Shown here: in pieces, positions 6,398 to 13,390 of the stretch
Layout of the letters: every line of letters begins with the position of its first letter
Position numbering within the stretch: the first letter of the stretch is position 1
Assembly: GCF_946478835.1 (NCBI RefSeq)
Contig: NZ_CAMLDV010000089.1
Coordinates: forward strand, 1 to 13,847
Source of the DNA: an uncultured Bdellovibrio sp.
GTDB lineage: Bacteria > Bdellovibrionota > Bdellovibrionia > Bdellovibrionales > Bdellovibrionaceae
DNA: 13,847 nt
Reading direction: 5' to 3'
Made by a program: the position numbers and the translations under genes
Notes under the pieces: model-generated
Database searches by the model: none
Seen by the model: only the letters and a program-made list of their open reading frames with translations
Told to the model about the DNA's origin: nothing

Positions 6398-6763
6398 ATG
6401 AGAAAAGTTTTGATTTTGCTTTTAGTACTTCCGTTTTTTGCTCAGGCGCAATCTGTTGGCGTTAAAGATATTCCTGCTGGGGAAGATACGACTATTGAAA
6501 TTAAAAAAGGGTCGAAAGCCGATCGTGAGTTTGAAGTTGTTACTGAGGAAGAAGATATCGAAGGGGAGGCAGCTCCGCTTTTGAAAGAGGCTCGTGCTAA
6601 CTGGAAAAAGGCCTGCGCTGATTGGAAGAAAGATGTGAAAGAACTTAATAAAGAGAATCAGGTTCTTTCTCTGAATTGCGGGAAAATGGAGTGCTCAACG
6701 GTGTCTATGGAGTCGACTTGCCAGTCTAAGGCCAAATATAAATTAAAAGTCCGCGTAAAATAG
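6398..6763 (+). CDS. Small exported four-cysteine protein, unknown function
   Basis: A 121-residue protein I do not recognise. It begins with a clear Sec signal peptide (MRKVLILLLVLPFFAQA, predicted cleavage after Ala17), giving a periplasmic or secreted product of about 104 residues. The mature part has an acidic stretch (about 44-60), then a charged, helix-prone segment rich in Lys, Glu and Trp (61-90). Cys73, 94, 99 and 108 are enough for two disulphides, and the C-terminus is basic (KYKLKVRVK). AAGGAG seven bases before the ATG fixes the start. It is followed 56 nt later by an exported metalloprotease on the same strand; co-transcription is possible but no functional link is shown. Confidence 0.75.
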   Translation: MRKVLILLLVLPFFAQAQSVGVKDIPAGEDTTIEIKKGSKADREFEVVTEEEDIEGEAAPLLKEARANWKKACADWKKDVKELNKENQVLSLNCGKMECSTVSMESTCQSKAKYKLKVRVK

Positions 6764-6793
6764 CGAAAAATTTTCCGAGTGTATTTTGATTTG

Positions 6794-6829
6794 AGCTCAA
6801 CTTGTCTAGGATGCCGGGCATGTTGAGCT
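6794..6829 (+). promoter_or_regulatory. Hairpin enclosing the ribosome site of the metalloprotease gene
   Basis: AGCTCAAC (6794-6801) is exactly complementary to GTTGAGCT (6822-6829). The loop holds the AGGA ribosome site (6808-6811) and an ATG-CCG-GGC-ATG palindrome. The second ATG (6820) is the preferred start, and its G is the first paired base of the 3' arm. Folding would place the start codon at the stem base, suggesting structure-dependent translation. Function is inferred from pairing alone. Confidence 0.4.
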
Positions 6830-7713
6830 TTATTTTTGTCTTATTCTTATCGCCATCCGCCCTCGCAACTCCCAACTGCCCTGAGGTTTCAGGGGTTGTT
6901 AAAGAAGTTATTTTTCTTAAAGAAGATGACTGCAAACTTGCAGCAGACTTGGCTAGCACGTTTAATACGATGGCCAAGACTTTTGGAGTTGCTCCAGAAG
7001 TCACACTTGTCGTCGGTGGCCCGATGGACAATGCAAGTTTTGATAACGGGCACATCATCGAAGTTCCTTATCGCATGGCTTTCTTCGGCCGCTATGGTCA
7101 GGAATATCCAGTCTCACTTTTAAGTCTTATCACGAGTGCCGCGCATGAATACGGACACGCCATCTTTCACGAGTATTTAAAAAAATCTTTGCCGCGAGAA
7201 TTCGGTTCTCTGTTAAAAGAGATGGAAGACATTTCGATTCGCAAAGAGAGAATTTTAAAAGGCGCTACAGACGAAACATTCTCTGATGACATGAAGAAGC
7301 TGCTGACTTCTCCAGAGTATCAACGCTTCACTTCTCTTTCTCCTTATTCAGAGTTTTATGCTGACGTGCTTGCGGTGTTCAATGCCAATGATAAGAGTGC
7401 GATGCTTTCGGCTCTTTACTATAGCGAGATGGACACCTTTCAATACAACTACATTCGCATGAGAGATTTCGAAGGCGATCCCGATCCTCGTTGGGAAAAT
7501 TTGATGTATGAAGAGCATTCGAAACTCGCTTACACGCGCGCTTATGTTGGAAAAGAACTTTGGCCAGAAAATGCAGAGCAGGCGGGACACATTGCCGAGG
7601 CTATCGTGCGTGCAATCTTACAGGTTGCGAAAATAAATTTAGATCAAGGTGCAACTCCTGACGTAGAAAATGCCAACGCACAATTGATCACTGAACTTAA
7701 AAGAATTCATTAA
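6820..7713 (+). CDS. Exported zinc metalloprotease-like protein (HExxH)
   Basis: A 297-residue protein with a signal peptide (MLSFIFVLFLSPSALA) and a zincin motif HEYGH at 109-113, preceded by small residues (ITSAA) as in many HExxH peptidases. A downstream S-x-FYAD (176-182) is a candidate site for the third zinc ligand, as in gluzincins, where Glu sits C-terminal to the motif. I do not recognise the family precisely, and the substrate is unknown. A periplasmic or secreted peptidase would fit a predator's lifestyle, but that is inference. The ATG at 6820 is chosen because AGGA lies eight bases upstream; ATG 6811 and TTG 6802 are in frame but poorly spaced. No adjacent immunity or inhibitor gene is obvious, though the preceding small exported protein could be a partner. 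Confidence 0.72.
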   Translation: MLSFIFVLFLSPSALATPNCPEVSGVVKEVIFLKEDDCKLAADLASTFNTMAKTFGVAPEVTLVVGGPMDNASFDNGHIIEVPYRMAFFGRYGQEYPVSLLSLITSAAHEYGHAIFHEYLKKSLPREFGSLLKEMEDISIRKERILKGATDETFSDDMKKLLTSPEYQRFTSLSPYSEFYADVLAVFNANDKSAMLSALYYSEMDTFQYNYIRMRDFEGDPDPRWENLMYEEHSKLAYTRAYVGKELWPENAEQAGHIAEAIVRAILQVAKINLDQGATPDVENANAQLITELKRIH

Positions 7714-7744
7714 TCTTTAATCTAACCAAATTTATTTTGTTTTG

Positions 7745-7782
7745 TTTTCCGAATGCTTGTTTGAATTCAAGCATTTGGAAAA
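7745..7782 (+). terminator. 15-bp hairpin after the metalloprotease gene, possible terminator or 3' stabiliser
   Basis: Arms 7745-7759 and 7768-7782 pair over 15 bp with an 8-nt loop. The only non-Watson-Crick pair is G-U in plus-strand RNA but A-C in minus-strand RNA, so it suits a plus-strand transcript. It lies 31 nt after the stop. No T-run follows, so intrinsic termination is doubtful. Confidence 0.45.
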
Positions 7783-7885
7783 TTCCAGTTCACATGTCTG
7801 TCATTAATCAGGTCACGCATCTTCAGCAATTGCCCTTACAATAAAGTCAAAACGACACCTCGGGGGCTTATCAAAGGAGAACGAT

Positions 7886-8491
7886 GTGGAAGCCTATCCT
7901 CTAACTCCGTCTTTGCTGGAAGCTGTGAAAAATCACGATGTAGAATTGGTGAAATCCGTTCTAAAAAAGAAAACGAACCTAGAGGTGACGGATTCACAAA
8001 AGCGCACGCCCTTGCTCATTGCCACGCAAAACAATGATGTGGAGATTGCCTGGCTTCTGATTGAAGCTGGTGCTGACGTGAATGCGCAAGATCAGAAACA
8101 AGACAGTCCTCTTTTGTATGCGGCGGCCGAGGGACGTTTACAAATTTTGCGTTTGATCCTGAAATCAAAACCTAATTTCAAAATCTACAATCGTTATGGG
8201 GGCACGGCTCTTCTTCCAGCGGCCGAGCGCGGGCACGTTGATATCGTCAAAGAACTTTTAAAAACAAAGATCGATATCAATCACAAAAACAATCTGGGTT
8301 GGACAGCGTTGATGGAGGCGATCGTTTTAGGTGACGGCGGTCCCCGGCAGCAGGAAATCGTTCGGCTTCTGATAAGTTCCAAAGCTGACGTGAACATTCC
8401 CGATAATGATGGAATCACACCACTCGCTCACGCAAAACGACGCAAGTTTACAGAGATGGTGAAAATTCTTGAAGCCGCCGGCGCGAAATAA
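7886..8491 (+). CDS. Ankyrin-repeat protein
   Basis: A 201-residue protein made almost wholly of ankyrin repeats. The consensus pieces TPLLIA...GADVNAQD, SPLLYAAAEGR, TALLPAAERGHVDIVKELL, TALMEAIVLG and TPLAHAKRR give about five repeats from residue 39 to the end. The fourth carries a short insertion (DGGPRQQ). There is no signal peptide or membrane segment, so a cytoplasmic protein-binding role is likely; the partner is unknown. The GTG at 7886 follows AAGGAG by six bases. An ATG two bases earlier (7884) is out of frame and would give only six codons. A TACAAT at 7837-7842 could be a -10, without a good -35. The gene converges on icd and shares a bidirectional terminator with it. Confidence 0.9.
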   Translation: MEAYPLTPSLLEAVKNHDVELVKSVLKKKTNLEVTDSQKRTPLLIATQNNDVEIAWLLIEAGADVNAQDQKQDSPLLYAAAEGRLQILRLILKSKPNFKIYNRYGGTALLPAAERGHVDIVKELLKTKIDINHKNNLGWTALMEAIVLGDGGPRQQEIVRLLISSKADVNIPDNDGITPLAHAKRRKFTEMVKILEAAGAK

Positions 8492-8492
8492 A

Positions 8493-8522
8493 AAAAGCCC
8501 CGGTTTTTACGCCGAGGCTTTT
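8493..8522. terminator. Bidirectional terminator between ankyrin gene and icd
   Basis: AAAAGCC-C-CGG (8493-8503) pairs with CCG-A-GGCTTTT (8512-8522), with one mismatch and an 8-nt loop. T-rich on the plus side, A-rich on the other, it can end both converging genes. Confidence 0.8.
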
Positions 8523-8545
8523 CAAATCAGAATTTAAATTCCAAA

Positions 8546-9772
8546 TTACATCGCAAGAGCTTTTTTCAAGTTCTCGTCGAGTTTCGCAAGGAATGGCTCT
8601 GTGTTCATGTATTTATCAGCAGGAACTTTATCGCCATAGATACAAACTGCAAGGTCTTTAGTCATGAAGCCAGCTTCCACTGTCTCAACACAAACTTTTT
8701 CCAAAGTTTGAGCGAACTTCACTAGATCTTTATTTCCATCCAAGTTTCCACGGTGCTCAAGACCACGAGTCCAAGCAAAGATAGAAGCGATTGGATTTGT
8801 TGAAGTCGGTTTACCTTGTTGGTGCTGACGGTAGTGACGAGTCACAGTTCCGTGAGCCGCTTCAGATTCCATTGTTTTTCCATCTGGAGTTACAAGAACT
8901 GAAGTCATCAAACCAAGAGAACCAAAACCTTGAGCAACAGTGTCAGACTGAACGTCACCGTCGTAGTTCTTACAAGCCCATACGAAGTTACCGTTCCACT
9001 TAAGCGCAGACGCAACCATGTCGTCGATCAAACGGTGTTCGTAAGTGATGCCAGCAGCATCGAACTTCGCTTTGAATTCTTTTTGATAGATGTCTTCAAA
9101 GATGTCTTTGAAGCGACCATCGTACTTTTTCAAGATTGTGTTCTTAGTAGAAAGATACAAAGGCCATTTCTTAGAAAGAGCTTGATTGAAGCAAGAACGT
9201 GCGAAACCAGAGATAGACTCATCCGTGTTGTACATTGCCATCGCAACGCCATCACCTTTGAAGTTGTAAACTTCGTGTTGGATTTTTTCGCCGTTTTCAC
9301 CTTCGAAAGTGATCGTCAATTTACCTTTGCCTTTAGTTACGAAATCAGTCGCACGGTATTGGTCACCGAATGCGTGACGACCGATACAGATTGGCGCTGT
9401 CCAGTTAGGAACAAGGCGAGGAACGTTTTTGCAGATGATCGGTTCACGGAAAACAGTACCGTCCAAGATATTACGGATAGTGCCGTTTGGTGATTTCCAC
9501 ATTTGTTTCAAGTTGAATTCTTTGACGCGAGCTTCGTCAGGAGTGATTGTCGCGCACTTGATACCTACGTTGTACTTTTTGATCGCTTCAGCAGCATCAA
9601 CAGTCACTTGGTCGTTGGTAGCATCACGATGTTCCATGCCCAAGTCGTAGTACTTAATGTCGATTTCGAGGTAAGGAAGAATCAATTTTTCTTTGATGAA
9701 TTTCCAGATGATTCTTGTCATTTCATCGCCGTCGAGTTCAACGACGGGATTTGCAACTTTGATTTTGTTCAT
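8546..9772 (-). CDS. icd: NADP-dependent isocitrate dehydrogenase, eukaryotic-type
   Basis: Oxidatively decarboxylates isocitrate to 2-oxoglutarate with NADP in the TCA cycle. The 408-residue protein follows the human IDH1/IDH2-like subfamily over nearly its full length: [12 protein letters not shown] (12-23), SPNGTIR (94-100) with the isocitrate-binding Ser and Arg, [14 protein letters not shown] (131-144) with an Arg at 132 as in human IDH1, [28 protein letters not shown] and [16 protein letters not shown]. The E. coli Icd type has a different pattern. The start ATG has AAGGA about eight bases upstream. It is monocistronic, with its own sigma70-like promoter and a candidate operator at the -35 box. 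Confidence 0.96.
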   Translation of the reverse strand: MNKIKVANPVVELDGDEMTRIIWKFIKEKLILPYLEIDIKYYDLGMEHRDATNDQVTVDAAEAIKKYNVGIKCATITPDEARVKEFNLKQMWKSPNGTIRNILDGTVFREPIICKNVPRLVPNWTAPICIGRHAFGDQYRATDFVTKGKGKLTITFEGENGEKIQHEVYNFKGDGVAMAMYNTDESISGFARSCFNQALSKKWPLYLSTKNTILKKYDGRFKDIFEDIYQKEFKAKFDAAGITYEHRLIDDMVASALKWNGNFVWACKNYDGDVQSDTVAQGFGSLGLMTSVLVTPDGKTMESEAAHGTVTRHYRQHQQGKPTSTNPIASIFAWTRGLEHRGNLDGNKDLVKFAQTLEKVCVETVEAGFMTKDLAVCIYGDKVPADKYMNTEPFLAKLDENLKKALAM

Positions 9773-9811
9773 AAGTCGGTCCTTTTGTCTTTGGATTGCT
9801 AAAGCCTTGAA

Positions 9812-9840
9812 AATATAGAATGAACTTTGAACTCTTTCAA
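9812..9840 (-). promoter_or_regulatory. Sigma70-type promoter of icd
   Basis: On the minus strand TTGAAA (9840-9835) and TATATT (9817-9812) are separated by 17 bp. The predicted start is near 9805, leaving a leader of about 30 nt before the icd ATG. Orientation and distance fit icd. Confidence 0.65.
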
Positions 9841-9842
9841 AG
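9825..9842. promoter_or_regulatory. Inverted repeat over the icd -35 box, candidate operator
   Basis: CTTTGAA-N4-TTCAAAG is a perfect 7+4+7 inverted repeat that covers the -35 hexamer and part of the spacer. Binding of a dimeric regulator there would block transcription. The regulator is unknown. Confidence 0.4.
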
Positions 9843-9914
9843 AAAAACGGGATTTCTTAAGGCATCATTTCGGTGAAAAGGCCTAATGACGAGGTAGGTC
9901 ACGACCAAAGAAAT

Positions 9915-9940
9915 AAAAAAGGCCCCCGATTTGGGGGGCC
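9915..9940 (-). terminator. Rho-independent terminator of the cytochrome gene
   Basis: On the minus strand GGCCCCC pairs with GGGGGCC (9940-9934 with 9927-9921), with a 6-nt loop and then TTTTTT (9920-9915), just after the TAG stop at 9949. A strong canonical signal. Confidence 0.92.
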
Positions 9941-9948
9941 TTGAAGGT

Positions 9949-11271
9949 CTATAAGGATTTGAGGAATTCTACGAGATCACCTTTTTCTGAATCACGCAGA
10001 TTCAAGCTGAAGTGAGAATCGTAGTGATCAACAACCGCTTTGAAGTCTGCAAAACGGCCGTCATGATAGAAACCACCTTTTGCATGCGCCCAAGCTCCTT
10101 TTAAAGGAGTCGTTCTGTAACGCTCATCCGGAGATCTCTTCGCTTGGAAATCATCAATGCCAATCGCAGAGGCCTTATGCATATTCCATCCTGGCTCTGT
10201 ATAAAGAGGTGGAACGTGGCAAGTCGCGCACTTTGCTTTCTCGTTGAACAGTTTTTCTCCACGAGCCGCCATGATTTTGTCATAAGAAGTCGTCGGAGCT
10301 TTTGGAGCTGGTAAAGATAATTGATAGTAATGCAAAGCTGCGAGTTTGCTTGTGATCATATCAACAGGAGCTTTCGTGTGACCCATGCGCGCACGAGCTG
10401 CGACCGGAAATTTCACAGGATCATCTAAGCGAGGATCATAAAAAGTTCCTTGTCCGTGCATTTCAAGATTAGCCACAAACGCATTCCAATAAGTGACAGA
10501 GCCCCAACCTGTGTATGTGTGAAGATTCACTCCCGCAAGTCCAAACGCTGCTGGAATAAGAGTCGCCGCTGTTTTTCCATCAGGACGGAACCCTTTTCCA
10601 TCTAAGAAAAGTTCGGCGTCAAATTTTCCAGGTCCCCACGCCATAATCACTTTGCGAGTTGTTGCATCGCTGACGCCTAAAAGTTTATTCACAGCACTGA
10701 GATCAGGAGAAAGATTGATGATCGCTCCGACATTCAAATCACGATTTGGCCAACCATCAAGTCGATGTCCAATGCTTGGAGCAAAGGAATTATCGACAGT
10801 GGAGTGGCAGAGTGAACACTGAATACCAATGGAAGTCATCTGTCCCGCTTTATTAAAAATACCTTTTACACCAACAATCGCATCTTCTTTTAAAAGAGCT
10901 AAGCTGACATTCGGATCATTGAGATCCACTTTTCCTTCTTTGATGGCCTTGAGAACATCAGGAGAAAGAGCATCGACATCGACTTTCAATCCAACGGCTA
11001 AAGCAGTCTTTGGACTGACTCCGGGGCCAACGCCGCCATTTTTTTCTCCTTTAATAGCTTGATGAAGTTTAAGAGTGTCGCCCCAAAATTTTTCACTGCC
11101 AAAAGTATCGAAGCGAAAAATCTTACGGCCTTCGGCGAGCATTTTAGAAGAGTTGCTGCTGATGGCGTTATCAAAAATTTCAGCGAAACCCGTTTTTCCG
11201 ATAGCGAGAGTCGTCAAAGCAGTGCTCATCACAATTAAAGTGGATGCGAAATAAATCTTCTTTCTGGTCAT
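9949..11271 (-). CDS. Exported di-heme c-type cytochrome, peroxidase/MauG-like
   Basis: A 440-residue protein with a signal peptide (TLIVMSTALTTLAIG region, 11-25) and two covalent heme sites, CSLCH (152-156) and CATCH (348-352). The C-terminal third has the layout of bacterial di-heme cytochrome c peroxidases and MauG: a heme site, then RTTPLKGAW and FYHDGRF (401-407), comparable with the family's T-P-x-L/L-R and HDG-x-x-x-T segment. The spacing of nearly 200 residues between hemes and the middle region are not typical of CcpA, so the reaction (peroxide reduction, oxygenase or electron transfer) is open. It should act in the periplasm. GGAG lies about seven bases before the ATG. It has its own terminator, so it is probably monocistronic. 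I see no convincing promoter upstream. Confidence 0.85.
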   Translation of the reverse strand: MTRKKIYFASTLIVMSTALTTLAIGKTGFAEIFDNAISSNSSKMLAEGRKIFRFDTFGSEKFWGDTLKLHQAIKGEKNGGVGPGVSPKTALAVGLKVDVDALSPDVLKAIKEGKVDLNDPNVSLALLKEDAIVGVKGIFNKAGQMTSIGIQCSLCHSTVDNSFAPSIGHRLDGWPNRDLNVGAIINLSPDLSAVNKLLGVSDATTRKVIMAWGPGKFDAELFLDGKGFRPDGKTAATLIPAAFGLAGVNLHTYTGWGSVTYWNAFVANLEMHGQGTFYDPRLDDPVKFPVAARARMGHTKAPVDMITSKLAALHYYQLSLPAPKAPTTSYDKIMAARGEKLFNEKAKCATCHVPPLYTEPGWNMHKASAIGIDDFQAKRSPDERYRTTPLKGAWAHAKGGFYHDGRFADFKAVVDHYDSHFSLNLRDSEKGDLVEFLKSL

Positions 11272-11683
11272 TGTTAATCTCCTGCATTTGATTTGATTGC
11301 ATGAGCCCCGATCGTGGACCTCGAAGAAAAAGGCTTCAAATTAAATACGTGATACAAAGAGAGGCGTGCGAGTAACTAAATGTTGCTGATCAAAATCCAT
11401 CCGGATATAAAGAGTTCTTCTATTTCCCTGATCTCATTTTGAGACGCCTTCGTGCGATCACAGGGGTCGATCTTTATCAAAAAGATATGATAAATTTGTA
11501 CTTTTAATCTATCGAAATTATTAGATTTTTATATAACTAATAAATTTTAGTGATCACAAAAGTGAACAAATAATTCAAAAATGCCGATCCATAACTTATC
11601 CTGATTTCAGTGAATCAGTTCGATGCCCCAACAACCTGACAGACATCAAGACAGGAAGTCGGACAAAAACAGGGAGGGATATC
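11272..11683. other. AT-rich intergenic region between divergent transcripts
   Basis: No gene is supported in these 412 bases. Both flanking genes point away, so it must carry promoters for the cytochrome (minus) and the lipoprotein operon (plus); neither shows a clear -35/-10 pair. The stretch 11470-11620 is rich in short inverted repeats: TTTATCA-N8-TGATAAA (11473-11494), TTATTAG-N12-CTAATAA (11518-11543) and CTGATT-N6-AATCAG (11601-11618). TTGTAC (11496-11501) with TATTAG (11519-11524) at 17-bp spacing is a weak plus-strand promoter candidate. The ribosome site GGGAGGG lies just before 11684. Confidence 0.5.
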
Positions 11684-12514
11684 ATGAGAAAGAACGTGAA
11701 ATCGGTAATTGCAGGTTTTGTGGCGCTCAACATTGTAGGTTGCTCACAAGCGCCTTCGGAAAAAGTAAGCACATCGCTTTCGATGACAGGATCGTCTCAA
11801 GCGGCGACGGTGGCAAAATATAAAATCCAACATCCTTGGATGAGTTTATTTATGCCAAGTGCAGTGGCATTAACTCCGCCAGCGATGACGGACTCTTCAG
11901 GTCGCAATGTGACCTTGAATAAAGCGTGGGTTGTGATCAAAGAAATTGAATTCAAACCAAATGAAACTGAAGACGCGGCAGAAGTTGATGGAGATGAGAT
12001 TAAATTCCGTGGGCCCTATGTCGTGGATTTACTTTCTTTAACCCCGCCTTCATTCGGAACAGCAGAACTTCCTACAGGTGTTTATCGTAGAATTAAAATG
12101 AAGCTAGAAAAAAATGCAACGTTGCCTGCGGAAGCACCTATGGGTCTAAGTGGTAACAGTATCTACTTTGAGGCGACGGTGGCAGGAAATCAAATCACTT
12201 ACGCGGCGGATGACGGTACTGAATTTAAAATCAGTGGTGCTGGTGGAATCAATCTTAACGACAACGCCAATCTTTTGGTAACAATCCGTTTGGCTGATTT
12301 ATTTAAGATGATTGATCTATCAGGAGTAAATTCAAATATCACGATCACATCGTCATCACGTCAACCAGGTGCGAACTTGTGCCCTTTGATTGATAGTTCC
12401 GCAGCGGATCTCTATACATGCATTCGCAAGGGACTTGAGAAGGCCGGAAAATTCGGGAAAGATGATGACGGAGACCATGAAATTGAAGCCGGTGAAGACG
12501 AAGTCGAAGACTAA
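11684..12514 (+). CDS. Lipoprotein with DUF4382-like body and acidic EF-hand-like tail
   Basis: A 276-residue lipoprotein: the signal sequence ends in lipobox IVGC with Cys20 and Ser at +2, suggesting outer-membrane sorting. The body runs KAWVVIKEIEFKP, an acidic EVDGDE segment, GPYVVDLLSL, then LPTGVYRRIKMKL and a beta-rich region. This order resembles DUF4382-type domains, in which a K-x-x-x region and a DLL segment precede LP-x-G-x-Y-x-x-I; the assignment is tentative. The tail has D260-x-D262-G-D264-x-x-I267-x-x-x-E271, which fits an EF-hand calcium loop apart from His at position 6. The start has GGGAGGG about six bases upstream. It heads a tight operon with a TIGR02147-type gene (20-nt gap) and a second, related lipoprotein. 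Confidence 0.8.
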   Translation: MRKNVKSVIAGFVALNIVGCSQAPSEKVSTSLSMTGSSQAATVAKYKIQHPWMSLFMPSAVALTPPAMTDSSGRNVTLNKAWVVIKEIEFKPNETEDAAEVDGDEIKFRGPYVVDLLSLTPPSFGTAELPTGVYRRIKMKLEKNATLPAEAPMGLSGNSIYFEATVAGNQITYAADDGTEFKISGAGGINLNDNANLLVTIRLADLFKMIDLSGVNSNITITSSSRQPGANLCPLIDSSAADLYTCIRKGLEKAGKFGKDDDGDHEIEAGEDEVED

Positions 12515-12534
12515 CAGTATGCTAAGAGGTAGTT

Positions 12535-13386
12535 ATGAAACCTAACATTCAAGAATATCATGACTACCTCGAGTTTCTAAAAGACTGGATTGAATATCTT
12601 AAGGAACGAGAGAAGGGATTCAGCTTAAGGAAGGTGGCAAAAGAGGCAGGGATTGCCTCTGGCTATCTTCCCATGTGTTTCAGCCGCAAACGCGTTCTTT
12701 CATTAAGAACGTATGAAAAAATAAAACCGTTATTAAAGTTATCTGCAAAAGAAGAAAAGTATTTGGATCTTTTAAGAGTGATTGCGGAATCCGAAGAACC
12801 CAAGATGCGTGTGCAAGCGCTGACGGATTTGCAGAAACTGAAAGATTATAAAGAGTCGAATCGCTCCGAACTGGAAGTGCATCAATATCTGAGTCGATGG
12901 TACTACGTTGTGATTCGAGAAATGGTGAATATGCCAGAGTTTAATGGCAAGGCCGAATGGATTCAGGAAAGATTGCGCGGCCGTGTTTCACAAAAAGAAA
13001 TCGAAGAGGCGCTGCAGTTTTTAGTGAACTTTGGATTCATCGTAAAAAACGATCAAGGAAAATACGCCGTGGTCGACAAACAGCTGAATTGCGAAGAAGG
13101 CGTGTTTAAACTTTCCCTCGGAGAATTTCATCGCCAGATGTTGGATTGGGCGAAGCTTTCAATCGAGGAGACGCCGCGAGCAGAGCGACTTCTTTTGGGT
13201 CATACAGCCAGCCTAACGGCGAAACAGTTTGAAAAAGTTCAATCTCTACTCAAAGAAACAATTGGAGAGGTCGAGATTGTGGATAATAAAGCACACTCTG
13301 CGGATATGGAAGTATATCATATTGAGCTAACAGCATTTCCGCTCACAAAAAAGAAATCTTCCTTGAGCGAAGATGTGGGAGAATAG
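12535..13386 (+). CDS. TIGR02147/DUF4423 family putative transcriptional regulator
   Basis: A 283-residue cytoplasmic protein with the layout I know from the TIGR02147 family, which is expanded in Bdellovibrio and Fibrobacter. The N-terminus has the Y-x-D-Y-L-x-F-L-K-D pattern (8-17), followed by a helix-turn-helix-like part (FSLRKVAKEAGIASGYL, 29-45, then KRVLS and an E-EKYL helix). The conserved YLSRWYYVVIREMV segment lies at 118-131, with a winged-helix-like piece (about 141-180: I-x-E-x-L, V-x-x-x-E-I-x-E-A-L-x-F-L, GFIV, GKY). A C-terminal ligand-like region follows. The family is presumed to regulate transcription but members are largely uncharacterised. AGAGG five bases upstream sets the ATG start. 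It sits between two paralogous lipoprotein genes (20 and 4 nt gaps), which suggests autoregulation of that unit. Confidence 0.88.
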   Translation: MKPNIQEYHDYLEFLKDWIEYLKEREKGFSLRKVAKEAGIASGYLPMCFSRKRVLSLRTYEKIKPLLKLSAKEEKYLDLLRVIAESEEPKMRVQALTDLQKLKDYKESNRSELEVHQYLSRWYYVVIREMVNMPEFNGKAEWIQERLRGRVSQKEIEEALQFLVNFGFIVKNDQGKYAVVDKQLNCEEGVFKLSLGEFHRQMLDWAKLSIEETPRAERLLLGHTASLTAKQFEKVQSLLKETIGEVEIVDNKAHSADMEVYHIELTAFPLTKKKSSLSEDVGE

Positions 13387-13390
13387 TTGT

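Noticed and set aside
11583..11590. GCCGATCC as a flagellar sigma28 -10 box
   Set aside because: No matching -35 element (TAAA-type) at the required spacing; likely chance.
11623..11823. Plus-strand frame starting upstream of the 11684 lipoprotein
   Set aside because: It overlaps the lipoprotein in another frame and lacks motifs; the lipoprotein has a ribosome site, signal sequence and a paralogue.
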